Shown: positions 31,872-41,684, counted from the stretch's first letter. The stretch: 64,000 bases of DNA from Limiplasma sp036645955 (GCA_036645955.1 JAVXND010000011.1:4024-68023); one strand, 5' to 3'. Notes: generated from the sequence alone by a model not told the origin. A program made the numbers and translations.

Positions 31872-34144
31872 GTTTCGTTCACCTTTACGATGGGCGCAAT
31901 GGATAGCGCGAATTCTTTTTGACCGTATGCGGCAAAACCAATGGTGATGCGCGCTTCACTGCCCATGCCTGTAATTTCAAGCACATTGCCTTCTCCAAAC
32001 TTACGGTGCATAACGCGGTCGCCTTCTTTAAAGAGCGCGGCCACCGCACTTGCGGGCACAGAGGCGGCGGCTGAGGCGGTAAAACCCTTTTGCACGCCTT
32101 GGATTCCCAAGGCTGTTTTGCCCATGCCAAGCCCTACGCCGCCTGCTTCCACCGCAAAACGCGGCGAACGCTTGGGCGCGGGATGGTGATAGCTATCCAT
32201 CACGCCGGGGAAACTGCGCTCGCGCTGGCTGATCCACTCATCGTTTAGCAAACGGCTCGGTATTTCCTTGAGGAAGCGGCTAGGCGCGTTGTAGTTTACC
32301 TGATTGTAGAGCATGCGCTGTGCGGCATAGCTGATATAGAGAAGCTTTTGGGCGCGTGTGATAGCCACATAACAAAGCCTGCGCTCTTCCTCCAGCTTTT
32401 TTTCATCCTGTATGCTTCGGCCGCTGGGGAATACCCCTTCTTCTAAGCCTGACATAAACACAACGGGGAACTCTAAGCCCTTTGCACTATGAACCGTCAT
32501 GAGCGTAACAGCGGCAGTTTCCTGCTGTGCGGCATCCAAATCTGAAATCAAGGCAACGTTTTCTAAGTAGTCCTCAAGGCAAGGCTCATCGGCGGCCTTT
32601 TCGTATTCGCTCACCGCGCCGACAAATTCATTGATGTTTTCCACGCGGTTTTTGCCTTCGTCGGACAGGTCGCGCTCATATTGAACCTTCAGCCCTGTTT
32701 TGTCGATTAAAGCTTCCACAAAGCTAGAAATGCTCATGTCCTCCCTGATGAGAACCAGCTCGTTCATCAGCTCTCCAAATTCGCGAACGCATTTGCGCGG
32801 TCGTGCAGAAAGCGTTTCAGGTACGTCCATCAAGGCGCTGTAAAGCGGAATGCCTTTTTCACTGGCATAGCTTACAAGCTCTGCAATGGTGCTGTCACCA
32901 ATGGAGCGCTTGGGCTGGTTTATGATGCGGCGCAGGCTTACATCGTCAGAAGGGTTCACAATACAGCGAAGGTAGGCTACAATGTCCTTGACCTCTTTAC
33001 GGTCATAGAAGCGTAGTCCGCCGTAGATGCGGTAAGGAATGCCTGCGCGAACCAGCATATCTTCCAAAACACGGCTTTGCGCGTTGGCACGGTATAAAAT
33101 GGACATTTCACCGTAATCTTCGCCTGTCAGGTGCATTTGCTGCATGCGGTCGCAAATCCAAGCGGCTTCCTCGCGCTCATCGCCTGCGCAAAAGAGCTTG
33201 ATGGATTCACCGGAAGGCTGATCTGTCCAAAGCGCTTTTTCCATGCGGCCTTCGTTATGCGCAATGACTTGGTTGGCGGCATCAAGTATGTTAGCGGTAC
33301 TGCGGTAGTTTTGCTCAAGCTTGACCACTGTGGCATCGGGGTAATCCTTCTCAAAATCGAGAATGTTGCGCACATCGGCACCGCGCCAGCCGTAAATGCT
33401 CTGGTCGTCATCGCCCACCACGCAAAGATTGCGGCTGTTTTTGGTAATGAGCTTCACCAAAGAATACTGTGCAAAGTTTGTGTCCTGATACTCATCTACA
33501 TGCACGTAATGGAAGCGTTCGCGGTAGCTTTCCAAAACTGGGGGATGATCTGCAAAAAGCTCAAGCGTCCGCACAAGCAAATCGTCAAAATCCAGCGCGT
33601 TGGCGTGCTTCAAGCGGCGTTCATAAGCGTCGTAAAGATCGTGCAGCTGTTGGCAATGAAAATCCTTTGCGGAGGATTGGAACCATTCATCCGGGCCTAA
33701 AAGCTTGTCTTTGGCTTCGCTGATTTTTGACTTGATTTCGCGCACAGGCAGAAGCTTATCGTCAATGCTAAAGTGCTTCATAAGGTCTTTGATGACGCTG
33801 GTTTGATCATCATCGTCGTAAATGGTAAAGGAACGTGTGTAACCCAATTTCTCAATATCGCGGCGCAAAATTCGCGCACAAAGAGCGTGAAAGGTGCTGA
33901 CCCACACTTCTTCACCCTTGGAGCCTACGAGGGTGCTCACGCGGTTGCGCATTTCCTTGGCCGCCTTGTTGGTGAAGGTAATGGCCAATATGTTCCATGG
34001 CGCAATGCCGTGATCAATTAGGTTGGCAATACGGTAGGTGAGCGCACGCGTTTTACCGCTACCCGCGCCCGCCAAGATCAAAACAGGACCATCAAGGGTT
34101 TCGGCCGCCTTACGCTGTTGGGGATTCAATCCATCCAAATTCAT
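31868..34144 (-). CDS. pcrA: ATP-dependent DNA helicase PcrA (UvrD/Rep family)
   Basis: 758 residues of SF1A helicase. Walker A is GAGSGKTRAL near residue 26, motif II VDEYQDTN, motif III GDDDQSIYGWRGA, motif IV QNYRST, motif V TVHSAKGLEFP, and motif VI VAITRAQ. The C-terminal KFGEGNVLEI block is the PcrA RNA-polymerase-binding Tudor-like tail. The ATG has GAGGA at about 9 bp. It lies 18 bp after yerC and is translationally coupled to ligA. Confidence 0.96.
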   Translation of the reverse strand: MNLDGLNPQQRKAAETLDGPVLILAGAGSGKTRALTYRIANLIDHGIAPWNILAITFTNKAAKEMRNRVSTLVGSKGEEVWVSTFHALCARILRRDIEKLGYTRSFTIYDDDDQTSVIKDLMKHFSIDDKLLPVREIKSKISEAKDKLLGPDEWFQSSAKDFHCQQLHDLYDAYERRLKHANALDFDDLLVRTLELFADHPPVLESYRERFHYVHVDEYQDTNFAQYSLVKLITKNSRNLCVVGDDDQSIYGWRGADVRNILDFEKDYPDATVVKLEQNYRSTANILDAANQVIAHNEGRMEKALWTDQPSGESIKLFCAGDEREEAAWICDRMQQMHLTGEDYGEMSILYRANAQSRVLEDMLVRAGIPYRIYGGLRFYDRKEVKDIVAYLRCIVNPSDDVSLRRIINQPKRSIGDSTIAELVSYASEKGIPLYSALMDVPETLSARPRKCVREFGELMNELVLIREDMSISSFVEALIDKTGLKVQYERDLSDEGKNRVENINEFVGAVSEYEKAADEPCLEDYLENVALISDLDAAQQETAAVTLMTVHSAKGLEFPVVFMSGLEEGVFPSGRSIQDEKKLEEERRLCYVAITRAQKLLYISYAAQRMLYNQVNYNAPSRFLKEIPSRLLNDEWISQRERSFPGVMDSYHHPAPKRSPRFAVEAGGVGLGMGKTALGIQGVQKGFTASAAASVPASAVAALFKEGDRVMHRKFGEGNVLEITGMGSEARITIGFAAYGQKEFALSIAPIVKVNET

Positions 34145-34162
34145 TCTATGCTATCCTCATCA

Positions 34163-34474
34163 TCACTTCTGTTGTACGTTGGCATCTTGGGAGAGAGTAT
34201 CCAGCACCAGATTGTAGCCGTTTGCGCCATATAGCAGCGCACGGTTTACTCGGCTGATGGTGGCTGTAGATGCACCCGTTTTGTGTGCAATTTCTTGATA
34301 GGTAATTTTTTTACGCAACATAACGGCTACTTCAAGGCGCTGAGTAATGCTCTTTAATTCCTGCACAGTCAGTACATCCTCGCAAAAACGGTAAGCTTCC
34401 TCAATGCTGTCAAGCTGGAGTAACGCCTTCATTAACAACTCTGTTTGTTCGGTCTGGACTCTAGGCGTAAACAC
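34163..34474 (-). CDS. yerC: YerC/YecD-family TrpR-like regulator
   Basis: The 103 residues match the TrpR-related YerC family: CEDVLTVQELKSITQRLEVAVML, then the HTH TYQEIAHKTGASTATISRVNRAL. The start is GTG at 34472-34474, with GGAGGG 8 bp upstream. In Firmicutes yerC commonly sits just before pcrA, as here. The DNA targets of the family are poorly known. Confidence 0.92.
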   Translation of the reverse strand: MFTPRVQTEQTELLMKALLQLDSIEEAYRFCEDVLTVQELKSITQRLEVAVMLRKKITYQEIAHKTGASTATISRVNRALLYGANGYNLVLDTLSQDANVQQK

Positions 34475-34521
34475 AATCGCAACCCTCCATAATCAGCAGT
34501 GCAAAGTCTTGCCTATTTATC

Positions 34522-34530
34522 ATTATAGCA
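34522..34530 (-). promoter_or_regulatory. Extended -10 promoter for yerC-pcrA-ligA
   Basis: Minus-strand TGC-TATAAT, with the hexamer at 34522-34527, lies about 45 bp before the yerC GTG. The -35 is weak, which is tolerated with an extended -10. Confidence 0.6.
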
Positions 34531-34579
34531 CAGCGGAGGACGGAATGAAAGCCGAAAACTGCAATTATGCGAGAAAGGC

Positions 34580-35719
34580 CTATGGATTCTTTGGAGGTTT
34601 TTTGCCGAATAAACCGCCGGTCATTTCGCCAAAGCTCCGTTTAAACTTACCCATGCCTCCTTTGCCGCCCGTGGAGAGAAGGGCAAAAACGCCAAGACCC
34701 ACCACCAATGCTACCACGATCCAAATAACAGCCGTCCAGCCTGTGTTGTCTTTAGCAACGGGCTTTTCGGGTGCGGCATCTGGTTTTGAGGTAGCCGCTT
34801 GGCTGGAAACATCCGCCGCGCCAGCCGAGCCTGTTACACCGCCGAAAAGCGCTTTGTATACCACCTCTGACATGGGCTTGGTGGAGGCAAGCACAAGCTC
34901 CTTGCTAATGGTGTGCGTGCCAAACTCAAACAGCATACTGCGGGGTGCCAGATCTTGATTGTACGCGCCCTTGCCCATGTATATGTCCTTAATGAGCTTT
35001 GGGTAAAGCTTATCACCTACGGCTTTGATTTGCTTTGCGAAGCTTAAATTGGCTTCCTTGTTCTGATTGCTCTTGCCCACAAGCAACCGTACCTTGCTCA
35101 TTTTTTCGTTGCCGATGGTTACGGCATATTCAGCAGGATCGGGAATGCCATCGCGGTGAATATCAAAAATGGCGTTGGGCGACGTTTTCAGCAGCTGTAC
35201 GGCCGTTTGACGGCTGCGGCGGTATGCGCCCGCGTCGTGCGGGTGATGCATCACCGTGCTCACCTCCGCCGTTACACCCAGCTCGGTCAGGTTGGATGCA
35301 AAGCTTTTGGCAACATCGTAAATGCCGCCGTGATCCTCATCGCTTTCGCCGCCATCGCCCTTTCGATAGCTCTCATCGCTATGGGTGCAATACATGACGA
35401 TTTTTTTGGAACCGATGGCGCTTACAGGCAAGCTTTGCTGCATGGTGAGCCAGCTTACATCAGGCATTTCAACCATGCCCAGCAATTCCACGGTTGCTGT
35501 GCGCTGTGCAGAATTGACGGTAAGCACGCGGTAATGCTTGTTACCAGAGCTGATGTACTCATCGCCCGCTTCACATTCCCCGCAAAATTGCGTGATGGTT
35601 TGACCTGCGGCATCCTTGAGGGTATAGACCAGCTCTTGCGCGTGAACTGCGGTGATGGGCAGTGTGCTAAACAGCAGCAGTATGCACACTAAAACCAGTG
35701 AACGGATCAATTTGTTCAT
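34580..35719 (-). CDS. spoIIP: Stage II sporulation protein P (peptidoglycan amidase/endopeptidase)
   Basis: 379 residues. It has an N-terminal signal or anchor (LIRSLVLVCILLLFS), then the SpoIIP domain with YCTHSDESYRKGDG, GGIYDVAKSFASNL and FDIHRDGIPDP, which hold the zinc-amidase residues. SpoIIP degrades septal peptidoglycan during engulfment, so the organism probably sporulates. An additional C-terminal TM helix (WTAVIWIVVALVVGLGVFALL) and a basic tail are unusual compared with the N-anchored Bacillus protein. It starts 1 bp after the DUF1614 stop, with AAGGAG. Confidence 0.92.
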   Translation of the reverse strand: MNKLIRSLVLVCILLLFSTLPITAVHAQELVYTLKDAAGQTITQFCGECEAGDEYISSGNKHYRVLTVNSAQRTATVELLGMVEMPDVSWLTMQQSLPVSAIGSKKIVMYCTHSDESYRKGDGGESDEDHGGIYDVAKSFASNLTELGVTAEVSTVMHHPHDAGAYRRSRQTAVQLLKTSPNAIFDIHRDGIPDPAEYAVTIGNEKMSKVRLLVGKSNQNKEANLSFAKQIKAVGDKLYPKLIKDIYMGKGAYNQDLAPRSMLFEFGTHTISKELVLASTKPMSEVVYKALFGGVTGSAGAADVSSQAATSKPDAAPEKPVAKDNTGWTAVIWIVVALVVGLGVFALLSTGGKGGMGKFKRSFGEMTGGLFGKKPPKNP

Positions 35720-35720
35720 G

Positions 35721-36374
35721 CTATTTCTCCTTGTACTTTATTGGATTTTGAATGGGGCTATCCACGGGCTTTTCTGTACCGCGGGTCATCCGCTCCGCCA
35801 TTTCGCCAATCAATTCCGCAAGCACTACGCCCACAATACCGCTGATGATAATGGCATCGAATACGCCCGCGCCGCCCAGCACAAGGGGTTGATTGATACC
35901 GTTTGCACCATTCACAACAGCTACGGCTATATCAGCAAGCATTACACCCAACACACCGCAAATAAAGGCACCGCGGCGCGAACGGCCAAGAAGGTAAGCC
36001 ACAACGCCGCCAACCAAGCCATAGAGATACAGAGGATCGATCCACATGCTTTCAGGCTCGCTTGGAAGAAACATAGACAGGGCATAAATAACGCTGCCTG
36101 TGATCCCTGCGCCCAAGAGAGCACGAATGCGTTCCTTGGCTGTGCCTGCGCGAATCAGCAGATACACACACACGCCAAACGGAATCAGCGCACCGCCAGG
36201 GCTTATGGATACATTGCCCAGTACGATGTTTGGAATGAGCGTTCCAAAAAACATCAGCGCAATCAACACCAGTGCCGCGCGGTCGCTCAGGTAGAGCTTA
36301 TCCAACACCCTCTGTGCAACACCAAAAAACACCAATACCGCAACCACCGTGAGCAGAATCATACCAATGGACAT
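35721..36374 (-). CDS. DUF1614 integral membrane protein
   Basis: About 217 residues with roughly seven hydrophobic helices and the DUF1614 end motif GGAGVFDAIIISGIVGVVLAE. An inner block reads LIPNIVLGN...ISPGGALIPFGVCVYL. No function is established for the family. The start at 36374 (MSIGMILL) is preferred over 36392 because AAGGGA lies between them. It is immediately upstream of spoIIP in the same operon, suggesting a sporulation-linked envelope role, which is inference. Confidence 0.85.
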   Translation of the reverse strand: MSIGMILLTVVAVLVFFGVAQRVLDKLYLSDRAALVLIALMFFGTLIPNIVLGNVSISPGGALIPFGVCVYLLIRAGTAKERIRALLGAGITGSVIYALSMFLPSEPESMWIDPLYLYGLVGGVVAYLLGRSRRGAFICGVLGVMLADIAVAVVNGANGINQPLVLGGAGVFDAIIISGIVGVVLAELIGEMAERMTRGTEKPVDSPIQNPIKYKEK

Positions 36375-36482
36375 ACACACGCATCCCTTCATAAGGAAAG
36401 TGATAGGTACTTTGCCCTGATTTCGGTAAAAAAATGCAGTGGGTTTGGATTTGTCACGAGTCTTTTATTTTGAAACCGAATG

Positions 36483-36491
36483 TGTTATACT
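36483..36491 (+). promoter_or_regulatory. Extended -10 promoter for the paaK-iorAB operon
   Basis: TGT-TATACT with the hexamer at 36486-36491 lies about 97 bp before the first paaK start. No strong -35 or known riboswitch is visible in the leader. Confidence 0.5.
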
Positions 36492-36587
36492 TCTGTCCAT
36501 ATCTATCCGTCGATTTTGGTAGTGCAGCAGTTCGGCAGTTCATGGCGGATAAGAATCATAGGGTAGCATGGAAGGAGCGACTGACTT

Positions 36588-37880
36588 ATGGCAATTTGGA
36601 ACAAGGAAATCGAATGCGCCACGCGCAAGCAAATCGAGCAAATTCAACTGGAACGTTTGAAGGCTACAGTTCGCAGAGCCTATGACAACGTGCCTATGTA
36701 CCGCGGAAAAATGGAAAAAGCGGGCGTAAAACCATCGGACATTCAAACACTCAAGGATGTATCCAAAATTCCGCTTACCTGCAAAACGGAGCTGAGGGAG
36801 CAATATCCTTTCAAGCTTTTGGCGGTACCGATGCGCCAAATCGTGCGCATCCATGCTTCCAGCGGCACCACAGGTCAACCCATTACAGCGGGCTATACAC
36901 GTGCCGATTTAGACATGTGGGCGGAGTGTATTGCGCGAATTGCCACCGCAGGCGGTGTAACGGATAACGATATTGCGCAAATCAGCTTTGGCTACACGCT
37001 CTTTACGGGCGCTTTTGGTTTGCATGGAGGCTTGGAAAAGGTGGGCGCGGCAATCATCCCCATTTCAAGCGGAAATACGGAACGGCAGATTCAAATCATG
37101 CGCGACTTTGGATCTACCGTGTTGATTGCAACCCCCAGCTATGCCATGTATATAGCCGAAACTGCCGAGCGCATGGACATGCTCAAGGATATCAAGCTGC
37201 GCGTCGGGCTATTTGGCGCTGAGGGCAGTACGGAGGAAATGCGCGCAGAGCTTGAACGGCGCTTTCATATTCTCGCCACGGAAAACTATGGCCTAACGGA
37301 GGTTATGGGGCCTGGCGTTTCAGGTGAATGTGCATACAAATGCGGCATGCATATCAATGAGGATTGCTTCCTGCCTGAAATCATCAACCCTGATACAGGG
37401 GAGCCTCTGCCCATGGGTGAGCAGGGTGAGCTGGTGCTTACAACGCTTGCTAAGGAAGGCCAGCCAGCCCTACGCTACCGCACACGCGATATCACACGCC
37501 TTTTGGAAGAGCCCTGTGCCTGCGGCCGCACACAGCTGCGCATGGAGAAAATCAAGGGCAGAAGTGACGACATGCTGATTATTCGCGGTGTGAATGTGTT
37601 CCCCTCACAAATTGAGAGCGTTCTCATTGGGCAAAAGGGAATTGGGCCGCATTATGAAATTGTGGTAACGCGCAAAAACTATACGGATCATTTGCAAGTG
37701 AAGGTTGAGCTGGTGGACGCCGCATTGCTGGATCGCTATAGCGAGCTGGAAGCCTTGCACAACAAGATCAAGGCTCAGCTAAAAACGGTGCTCCAATTAG
37801 ACGTAGAAGTAACCCTTGTTTCGCCTAACACGTTAAAGCGCTTTGAAGGCAAAGCCAAGCGTGTAACCGATTTACGATAA
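36588..37880 (+). CDS. paaK: Phenylacetate--CoA ligase family protein (first copy)
   Basis: 430 residues of the ANL adenylating superfamily. The ATP-binding loop is SSGTTGQP at 91-98, preceded by RIHA. YGLTEVMGPG, RYRTRDI and the GRSDDMLIIRGVNVFPSQIE hinge block follow. PaaK-type enzymes activate aryl-acetates with ATP and CoA. Its neighbours iorA/iorB make aryl-acetyl-CoA from aryl-pyruvates, so it may work in either direction of that pathway or recycle free acids. The ATG has AAGGAG about 10 bp before it. It is distinct from the second copy at 40332. Confidence 0.93.
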   Translation: MAIWNKEIECATRKQIEQIQLERLKATVRRAYDNVPMYRGKMEKAGVKPSDIQTLKDVSKIPLTCKTELREQYPFKLLAVPMRQIVRIHASSGTTGQPITAGYTRADLDMWAECIARIATAGGVTDNDIAQISFGYTLFTGAFGLHGGLEKVGAAIIPISSGNTERQIQIMRDFGSTVLIATPSYAMYIAETAERMDMLKDIKLRVGLFGAEGSTEEMRAELERRFHILATENYGLTEVMGPGVSGECAYKCGMHINEDCFLPEIINPDTGEPLPMGEQGELVLTTLAKEGQPALRYRTRDITRLLEEPCACGRTQLRMEKIKGRSDDMLIIRGVNVFPSQIESVLIGQKGIGPHYEIVVTRKNYTDHLQVKVELVDAALLDRYSELEALHNKIKAQLKTVLQLDVEVTLVSPNTLKRFEGKAKRVTDLR

Positions 37881-37907
37881 TTCAACATTCAAAGGAGCTA
37901 TGTAAAT

Positions 37908-39680
37908 ATGGACGAGAAAATCATTACCGCCGACGTTTTTACTGCCGACCATGTGGACGAACGTCTGCTGTTGGGCAACGAGGCGGTAGCACAGGGCGCT
38001 TGGGAAGCTGGGGTTCGTGTGGTCGCTAGCTATCCGGGCACACCCAGTACAGAAATTACCGAGGCGGTGGCAAAGTTTCCAGAGGTTCATTGCCAATGGG
38101 CGCCTAATGAAAAAGTAGCAACGGAGGTAGCCTTTGGCGCGTCCATGGCAGGCGGACGCGCTATGACCTGCATGAAGCATGTGGGCGTGAATGTTGCGGC
38201 CGACCCGATTTTTACAGCGGCTTATACAGGCGTAAACGCGGGGCTTGTGATTGTTTGCGCGGATGACCCTGCTATGCACAGCAGTCAAAACGAGCAGGAC
38301 AGCCGTTATTATGCACGTGCCGCGCATATTCCCATGCTCGAGCCATCGGACAGCCGCGAATGCCATGCTTTTACCAAATTGGCCTTTGCCATGAGCGAAG
38401 AGCTTGACACGCCTGTATTTGTGCGTTTAACCACGCGCAGTGCGCACGCCAGAAGCGTTGTTTCGGTTGGTGAACGTGACGAGCTAGGCGTGAAACCCTA
38501 CCAAAAAGACGCTATGAAATATGTGATGATGCCCGCCATGGCCAAAAAGCGCCACCCAAAGGTGGAGGAGCGCGAGGAGTTTTTAGCGGAGGCCGCAAGC
38601 CGCATGCCCATTAATGTGGTCAAAATGCGCGATACCTCCATTGGCATCATTACAAGCGGTGTTTGCTATGAATATGTGCGCGATGCTCTGCCTTATGCCA
38701 GCACATTAAAGCTGGGCATGGTTTATCCCCTGCCCATGAAGCTGATTCGCGACTTTGCTTCCAAGGTGGAAAAGCTGATTGTGGTGGAAGAGCTGGAAGG
38801 CTTGATTGAAAAAGACATCCTGGCGGCTGGCATTGCGGTGGAGGGTAAGAAATACACAGGCTTGCAGGGTGAGTTAAGCGTAGAAAAGCTCAAGCATGCA
38901 CTGTTGGATGAACCCATGCCCGCGCAGAATCCTGTGGAGCTTCCTGCCCGTCCGCCCGTGCTTTGCCCTGGTTGCCCGCATCGCGGCATATTTTATGTGT
39001 TTAACAAGCTGGGTCTGCGCGTTATGGGTGACATTGGCTGTTACACGCTTGCGTCCCTTCCTCCGCTCAACGGCATTGACGCTTGCCTTTGCATGGGTGC
39101 GAGTATTGGCATGGCAAGCGGTGCAGAGCGTGCGCAGGGCAAGGAATTTTCAAAAGGCACTGTGGCTGTGCTTGGAGACAGCACCTTTATTCACAGCGGG
39201 ATTACCTCGTTAATCGATGCGGTTTACAACCAAGAGTGCATTACCGTTGTGATACTGGACAACCGCATCACAGGCATGACGGGTCATCAGCAAAACCCCG
39301 CTACAGGCAAGGATATTCACAACCTGCCTGCTCCGCAGCTGAACATTGAAAAGCTTGTGGAAAGCTGTGGTGTGCGTGACATTTCGATTGTAGATCCCTT
39401 TGATTTGAAAGCGGCTGAAAAGGCACTCAGAGATGCAACCTCACATGAAGAGGTAAGCGTAGTCATTGCCCGCAGACCCTGCGCATTGATTGTAAAAAGC
39501 ACCCATAAGCCCTTTGTGATTGACGGATGCAAAAATTGCGGCGCATGCATGAAGCTAAGCTGTCCCGCAATTGAACGCCACCAAGGCGCAGTAATCATCA
39601 ACCCCGCTCTTTGCGTGGGTTGTGGAATGTGCGCACAGGTATGCCCCTTTAAAGCCATCAAGAGCGGGGAGGATGCGTAA
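37908..39680 (+). CDS. iorA: Indolepyruvate ferredoxin oxidoreductase, alpha subunit
   Basis: 590 residues. An N-terminal pyrimidine-binding domain (LLGNEAVAQGAWEAGV, SYPGTPSTEI) is followed by a middle domain, and a TPP-binding domain with CPGCPHRG and LGDSTFIHSGI. The C-terminal ferredoxin module carries two [4Fe-4S] motifs (CKNCGACMKLSCP and CVGCGMCAQVCP). The enzyme oxidatively decarboxylates indolepyruvate, phenylpyruvate and hydroxyphenylpyruvate to aryl-acetyl-CoA and reduces ferredoxin. It follows paaK by 27 bp with AAAGGAG, and pairs with iorB. Confidence 0.96.
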   Translation: MDEKIITADVFTADHVDERLLLGNEAVAQGAWEAGVRVVASYPGTPSTEITEAVAKFPEVHCQWAPNEKVATEVAFGASMAGGRAMTCMKHVGVNVAADPIFTAAYTGVNAGLVIVCADDPAMHSSQNEQDSRYYARAAHIPMLEPSDSRECHAFTKLAFAMSEELDTPVFVRLTTRSAHARSVVSVGERDELGVKPYQKDAMKYVMMPAMAKKRHPKVEEREEFLAEAASRMPINVVKMRDTSIGIITSGVCYEYVRDALPYASTLKLGMVYPLPMKLIRDFASKVEKLIVVEELEGLIEKDILAAGIAVEGKKYTGLQGELSVEKLKHALLDEPMPAQNPVELPARPPVLCPGCPHRGIFYVFNKLGLRVMGDIGCYTLASLPPLNGIDACLCMGASIGMASGAERAQGKEFSKGTVAVLGDSTFIHSGITSLIDAVYNQECITVVILDNRITGMTGHQQNPATGKDIHNLPAPQLNIEKLVESCGVRDISIVDPFDLKAAEKALRDATSHEEVSVVIARRPCALIVKSTHKPFVIDGCKNCGACMKLSCPAIERHQGAVIINPALCVGCGMCAQVCPFKAIKSGEDA

Positions 39681-39681
39681 C

Positions 39682-40263
39682 ATGAGCAAAGCAGCATTTG
39701 ATTTGGTGATTGTAGGCGTAGGCGGACAGGGCACGCTTCTAGCCAGCAAAATTTTAGGAAAGCTTGCACTTTCGGAAAACTGCGGCGTGAAGGTAAGCGA
39801 GGTACATGGCATGAGCCAGCGCGGCGGCAGTGTAATTACCTACGTGCGCGTGGGGGACAAGGTGCATTCGCCTCTTGTAGCGCAAGGGCAGGCTGATTAT
39901 TTGCTTAGCTTTGAAGCATTGGAAGCCGCCCGCGCCGCCTCCTTTCTAAAGGCTGAAGGAATCGCCATTGTAAACACACAGCAAATATGGCCAATGCCTG
40001 TGATTACGGGTGCGGCAAGCTATCCGCAGGAGCCTATGAAACCATTCCAACAGCATCGCGTAGAAAGTGCGGATGCTCTGAAATTGGCCATAGAGGCGGG
40101 TAACGCAAAAGCCCTCAACCTCGTGCTTTTAGGCATGCTGAGCATGCACCTGCCCTTTTCCCAGGAGGCATGGCAAAAAGCCATTTGTGATTGCGTACCC
40201 AAAGCAACCTTCGCCGTAAATCTTTCTGCCTTTCAAAAAGGGCGGGAGCTATCCAAACACTAA
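39682..40263 (+). CDS. iorB: Indolepyruvate ferredoxin oxidoreductase, beta subunit
   Basis: The 193-residue gamma-type domain of 2-oxoacid oxidoreductases begins FDLVIVGVGGQGTLLASKIL and contains SEVHGMSQRGGSV. The start at 39682 has GGGGAGGA upstream. A longer in-frame reading back to 39622 would lie inside iorA. It partners IorA, and the two genes are separated by 1 bp. Confidence 0.94.
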   Translation: MSKAAFDLVIVGVGGQGTLLASKILGKLALSENCGVKVSEVHGMSQRGGSVITYVRVGDKVHSPLVAQGQADYLLSFEALEAARAASFLKAEGIAIVNTQQIWPMPVITGAASYPQEPMKPFQQHRVESADALKLAIEAGNAKALNLVLLGMLSMHLPFSQEAWQKAICDCVPKATFAVNLSAFQKGRELSKH

Positions 40264-40331
40264 AATCATAAGATAAGGGCGATTTGCTTTGCGACAAATT
40301 GCGCATGAGTCAAAAAGGAGAGATATCCGCC

Positions 40332-41642
40332 ATGGAGCATCTATACTGGAACCCAACGATGGAAAAAATGCCGCGCGAACAGCTTCGTGCTTTACAAGAC
40401 GAGCGTTTGCGTGATGTGGTGCGCCGCGTGTACGAAAGCGTACCCTTTTACCGCAATAAAATGCAGAAGCTAGGGATTACCCCGCAGGATATTCGCGGAG
40501 TGTGCGATTTGGAGCTGCTGCCCTTTACGCAAAAGCAGGATTTACGGGATAACTATCCCTTTGGGATGTTTGCAGTACCCCAAAGCGAAATTATCCGCAT
40601 CCACGCATCCAGCGGAACCACAGGAAAACCAAGTGTTGCGGGTTATACAAGCGGCGATATTGATCGTTGGGCGGAGCTAATGGCGCGCGGCATGTATTGC
40701 GCCAATATCGGCAAGCGTGATGTGGTGCAGGTTGCCTATGGTTACGGGCTGTTTACAGGCGGTTTAGGCGCGCACTACGGAGCCGAGCGCGTGGGCGCGT
40801 CTGTTATTCCCGTAAGCGGCGGAAATACCTTGCGTCAGCTCATGCTGATGGAGGACTTTGGATCTACAGCGCTGTGCTGTACGCCCTCCTATGCGCTCAA
40901 CCTTGCGGATTCATTGGAACGCGAGGGTGTTTCACTGGATCGGCTCAAGCTCAAGCATGGCATTTTTGGCGCAGAGCCTTGGACAGAGGATATGCGCAAA
41001 TGCATTGAAGAAAAATTGGGCATAGATGCCATCAATATTTATGGCTTGAGCGAGGTGATGGGGCCTGGGGTAGCGGTGGAATGCATGTGCAAAAACGGCA
41101 TGCATATTTGGGAGGATCATTTCCTGCCTGAGGTTATTGGTGAAAATGGTCAGGCCTTGCCCTATGGCGAGCAGGGAGATTTGACCTTTACCACGCTAAC
41201 CAAGCATGGTATGCCCTTGCTTCGCTACCGTACACACGACCTTTGCGCCCTGACGGATGAGCCCTGCGAATGCGGACGCACGCATGTGCGCATGTGCCGT
41301 GTGATGGGGCGTACCGATGATATGCTGATCATTCGCGGTGTGAATGTGTTTCCTTCGCAAATTGAGCACGCATTGCTGCAGGTGGCTGGCATAGAACCAC
41401 ACTACCATATTGTGGTGGATCGTCAAGGAACGCTTGATACCATTGAGGTGCAAGTGGAGCTGTCGCCTAGCATGATGAGCGACACAATCAAGGATTTGGA
41501 AACGCTTGAACAAAAGCTGGTGAATTCACTGGCTACCCACGCGCTGATCCATGCCAATGTAAAGCTTTGTCAACCTGGCGCCATTTCACGCAGTGAAGGA
41601 AAAGCCATGCGTGTAACGGATAAACGCAAGCTACCGCATTGA
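40332..41642 (+). CDS. paaK: Phenylacetate--CoA ligase family protein (second copy)
   Basis: 436 residues, with SSGTTGKP at 93-100, YGLSEVMGPG, RYRTHDL and GRTDDMLIIRGVNVFPSQIE. It is similar to the first copy but clearly diverged. Two ligases around one iorAB pair may split aryl-acetate substrates (phenyl, hydroxyphenyl, indolyl); that is inference. The start at 40332 is chosen as the Met before HLYWNP, the typical PaaK N-terminus. AAGGAG is about 11 bp upstream, somewhat far. Confidence 0.92.
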   Translation: MEHLYWNPTMEKMPREQLRALQDERLRDVVRRVYESVPFYRNKMQKLGITPQDIRGVCDLELLPFTQKQDLRDNYPFGMFAVPQSEIIRIHASSGTTGKPSVAGYTSGDIDRWAELMARGMYCANIGKRDVVQVAYGYGLFTGGLGAHYGAERVGASVIPVSGGNTLRQLMLMEDFGSTALCCTPSYALNLADSLEREGVSLDRLKLKHGIFGAEPWTEDMRKCIEEKLGIDAINIYGLSEVMGPGVAVECMCKNGMHIWEDHFLPEVIGENGQALPYGEQGDLTFTTLTKHGMPLLRYRTHDLCALTDEPCECGRTHVRMCRVMGRTDDMLIIRGVNVFPSQIEHALLQVAGIEPHYHIVVDRQGTLDTIEVQVELSPSMMSDTIKDLETLEQKLVNSLATHALIHANVKLCQPGAISRSEGKAMRVTDKRKLPH

Positions 41643-41684
41643 CAACCGTAACACGAAGGTCTATGCAACAAATGAATCGTTTTG

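Noticed and set aside
35652..36473. Plus-strand 273-residue frame opposite DUF1614 and spoIIP
   Set aside because: It is antisense to a clear membrane protein and SpoIIP. Its composition is unstructured and rich in His/Asn/Gln, typical of a shadow of hydrophobic codons.
36492..36587. Riboswitch in the paaK leader
   Set aside because: The 96-nt leader shows no conserved aptamer sequence or terminator/antiterminator pair that I recognise.
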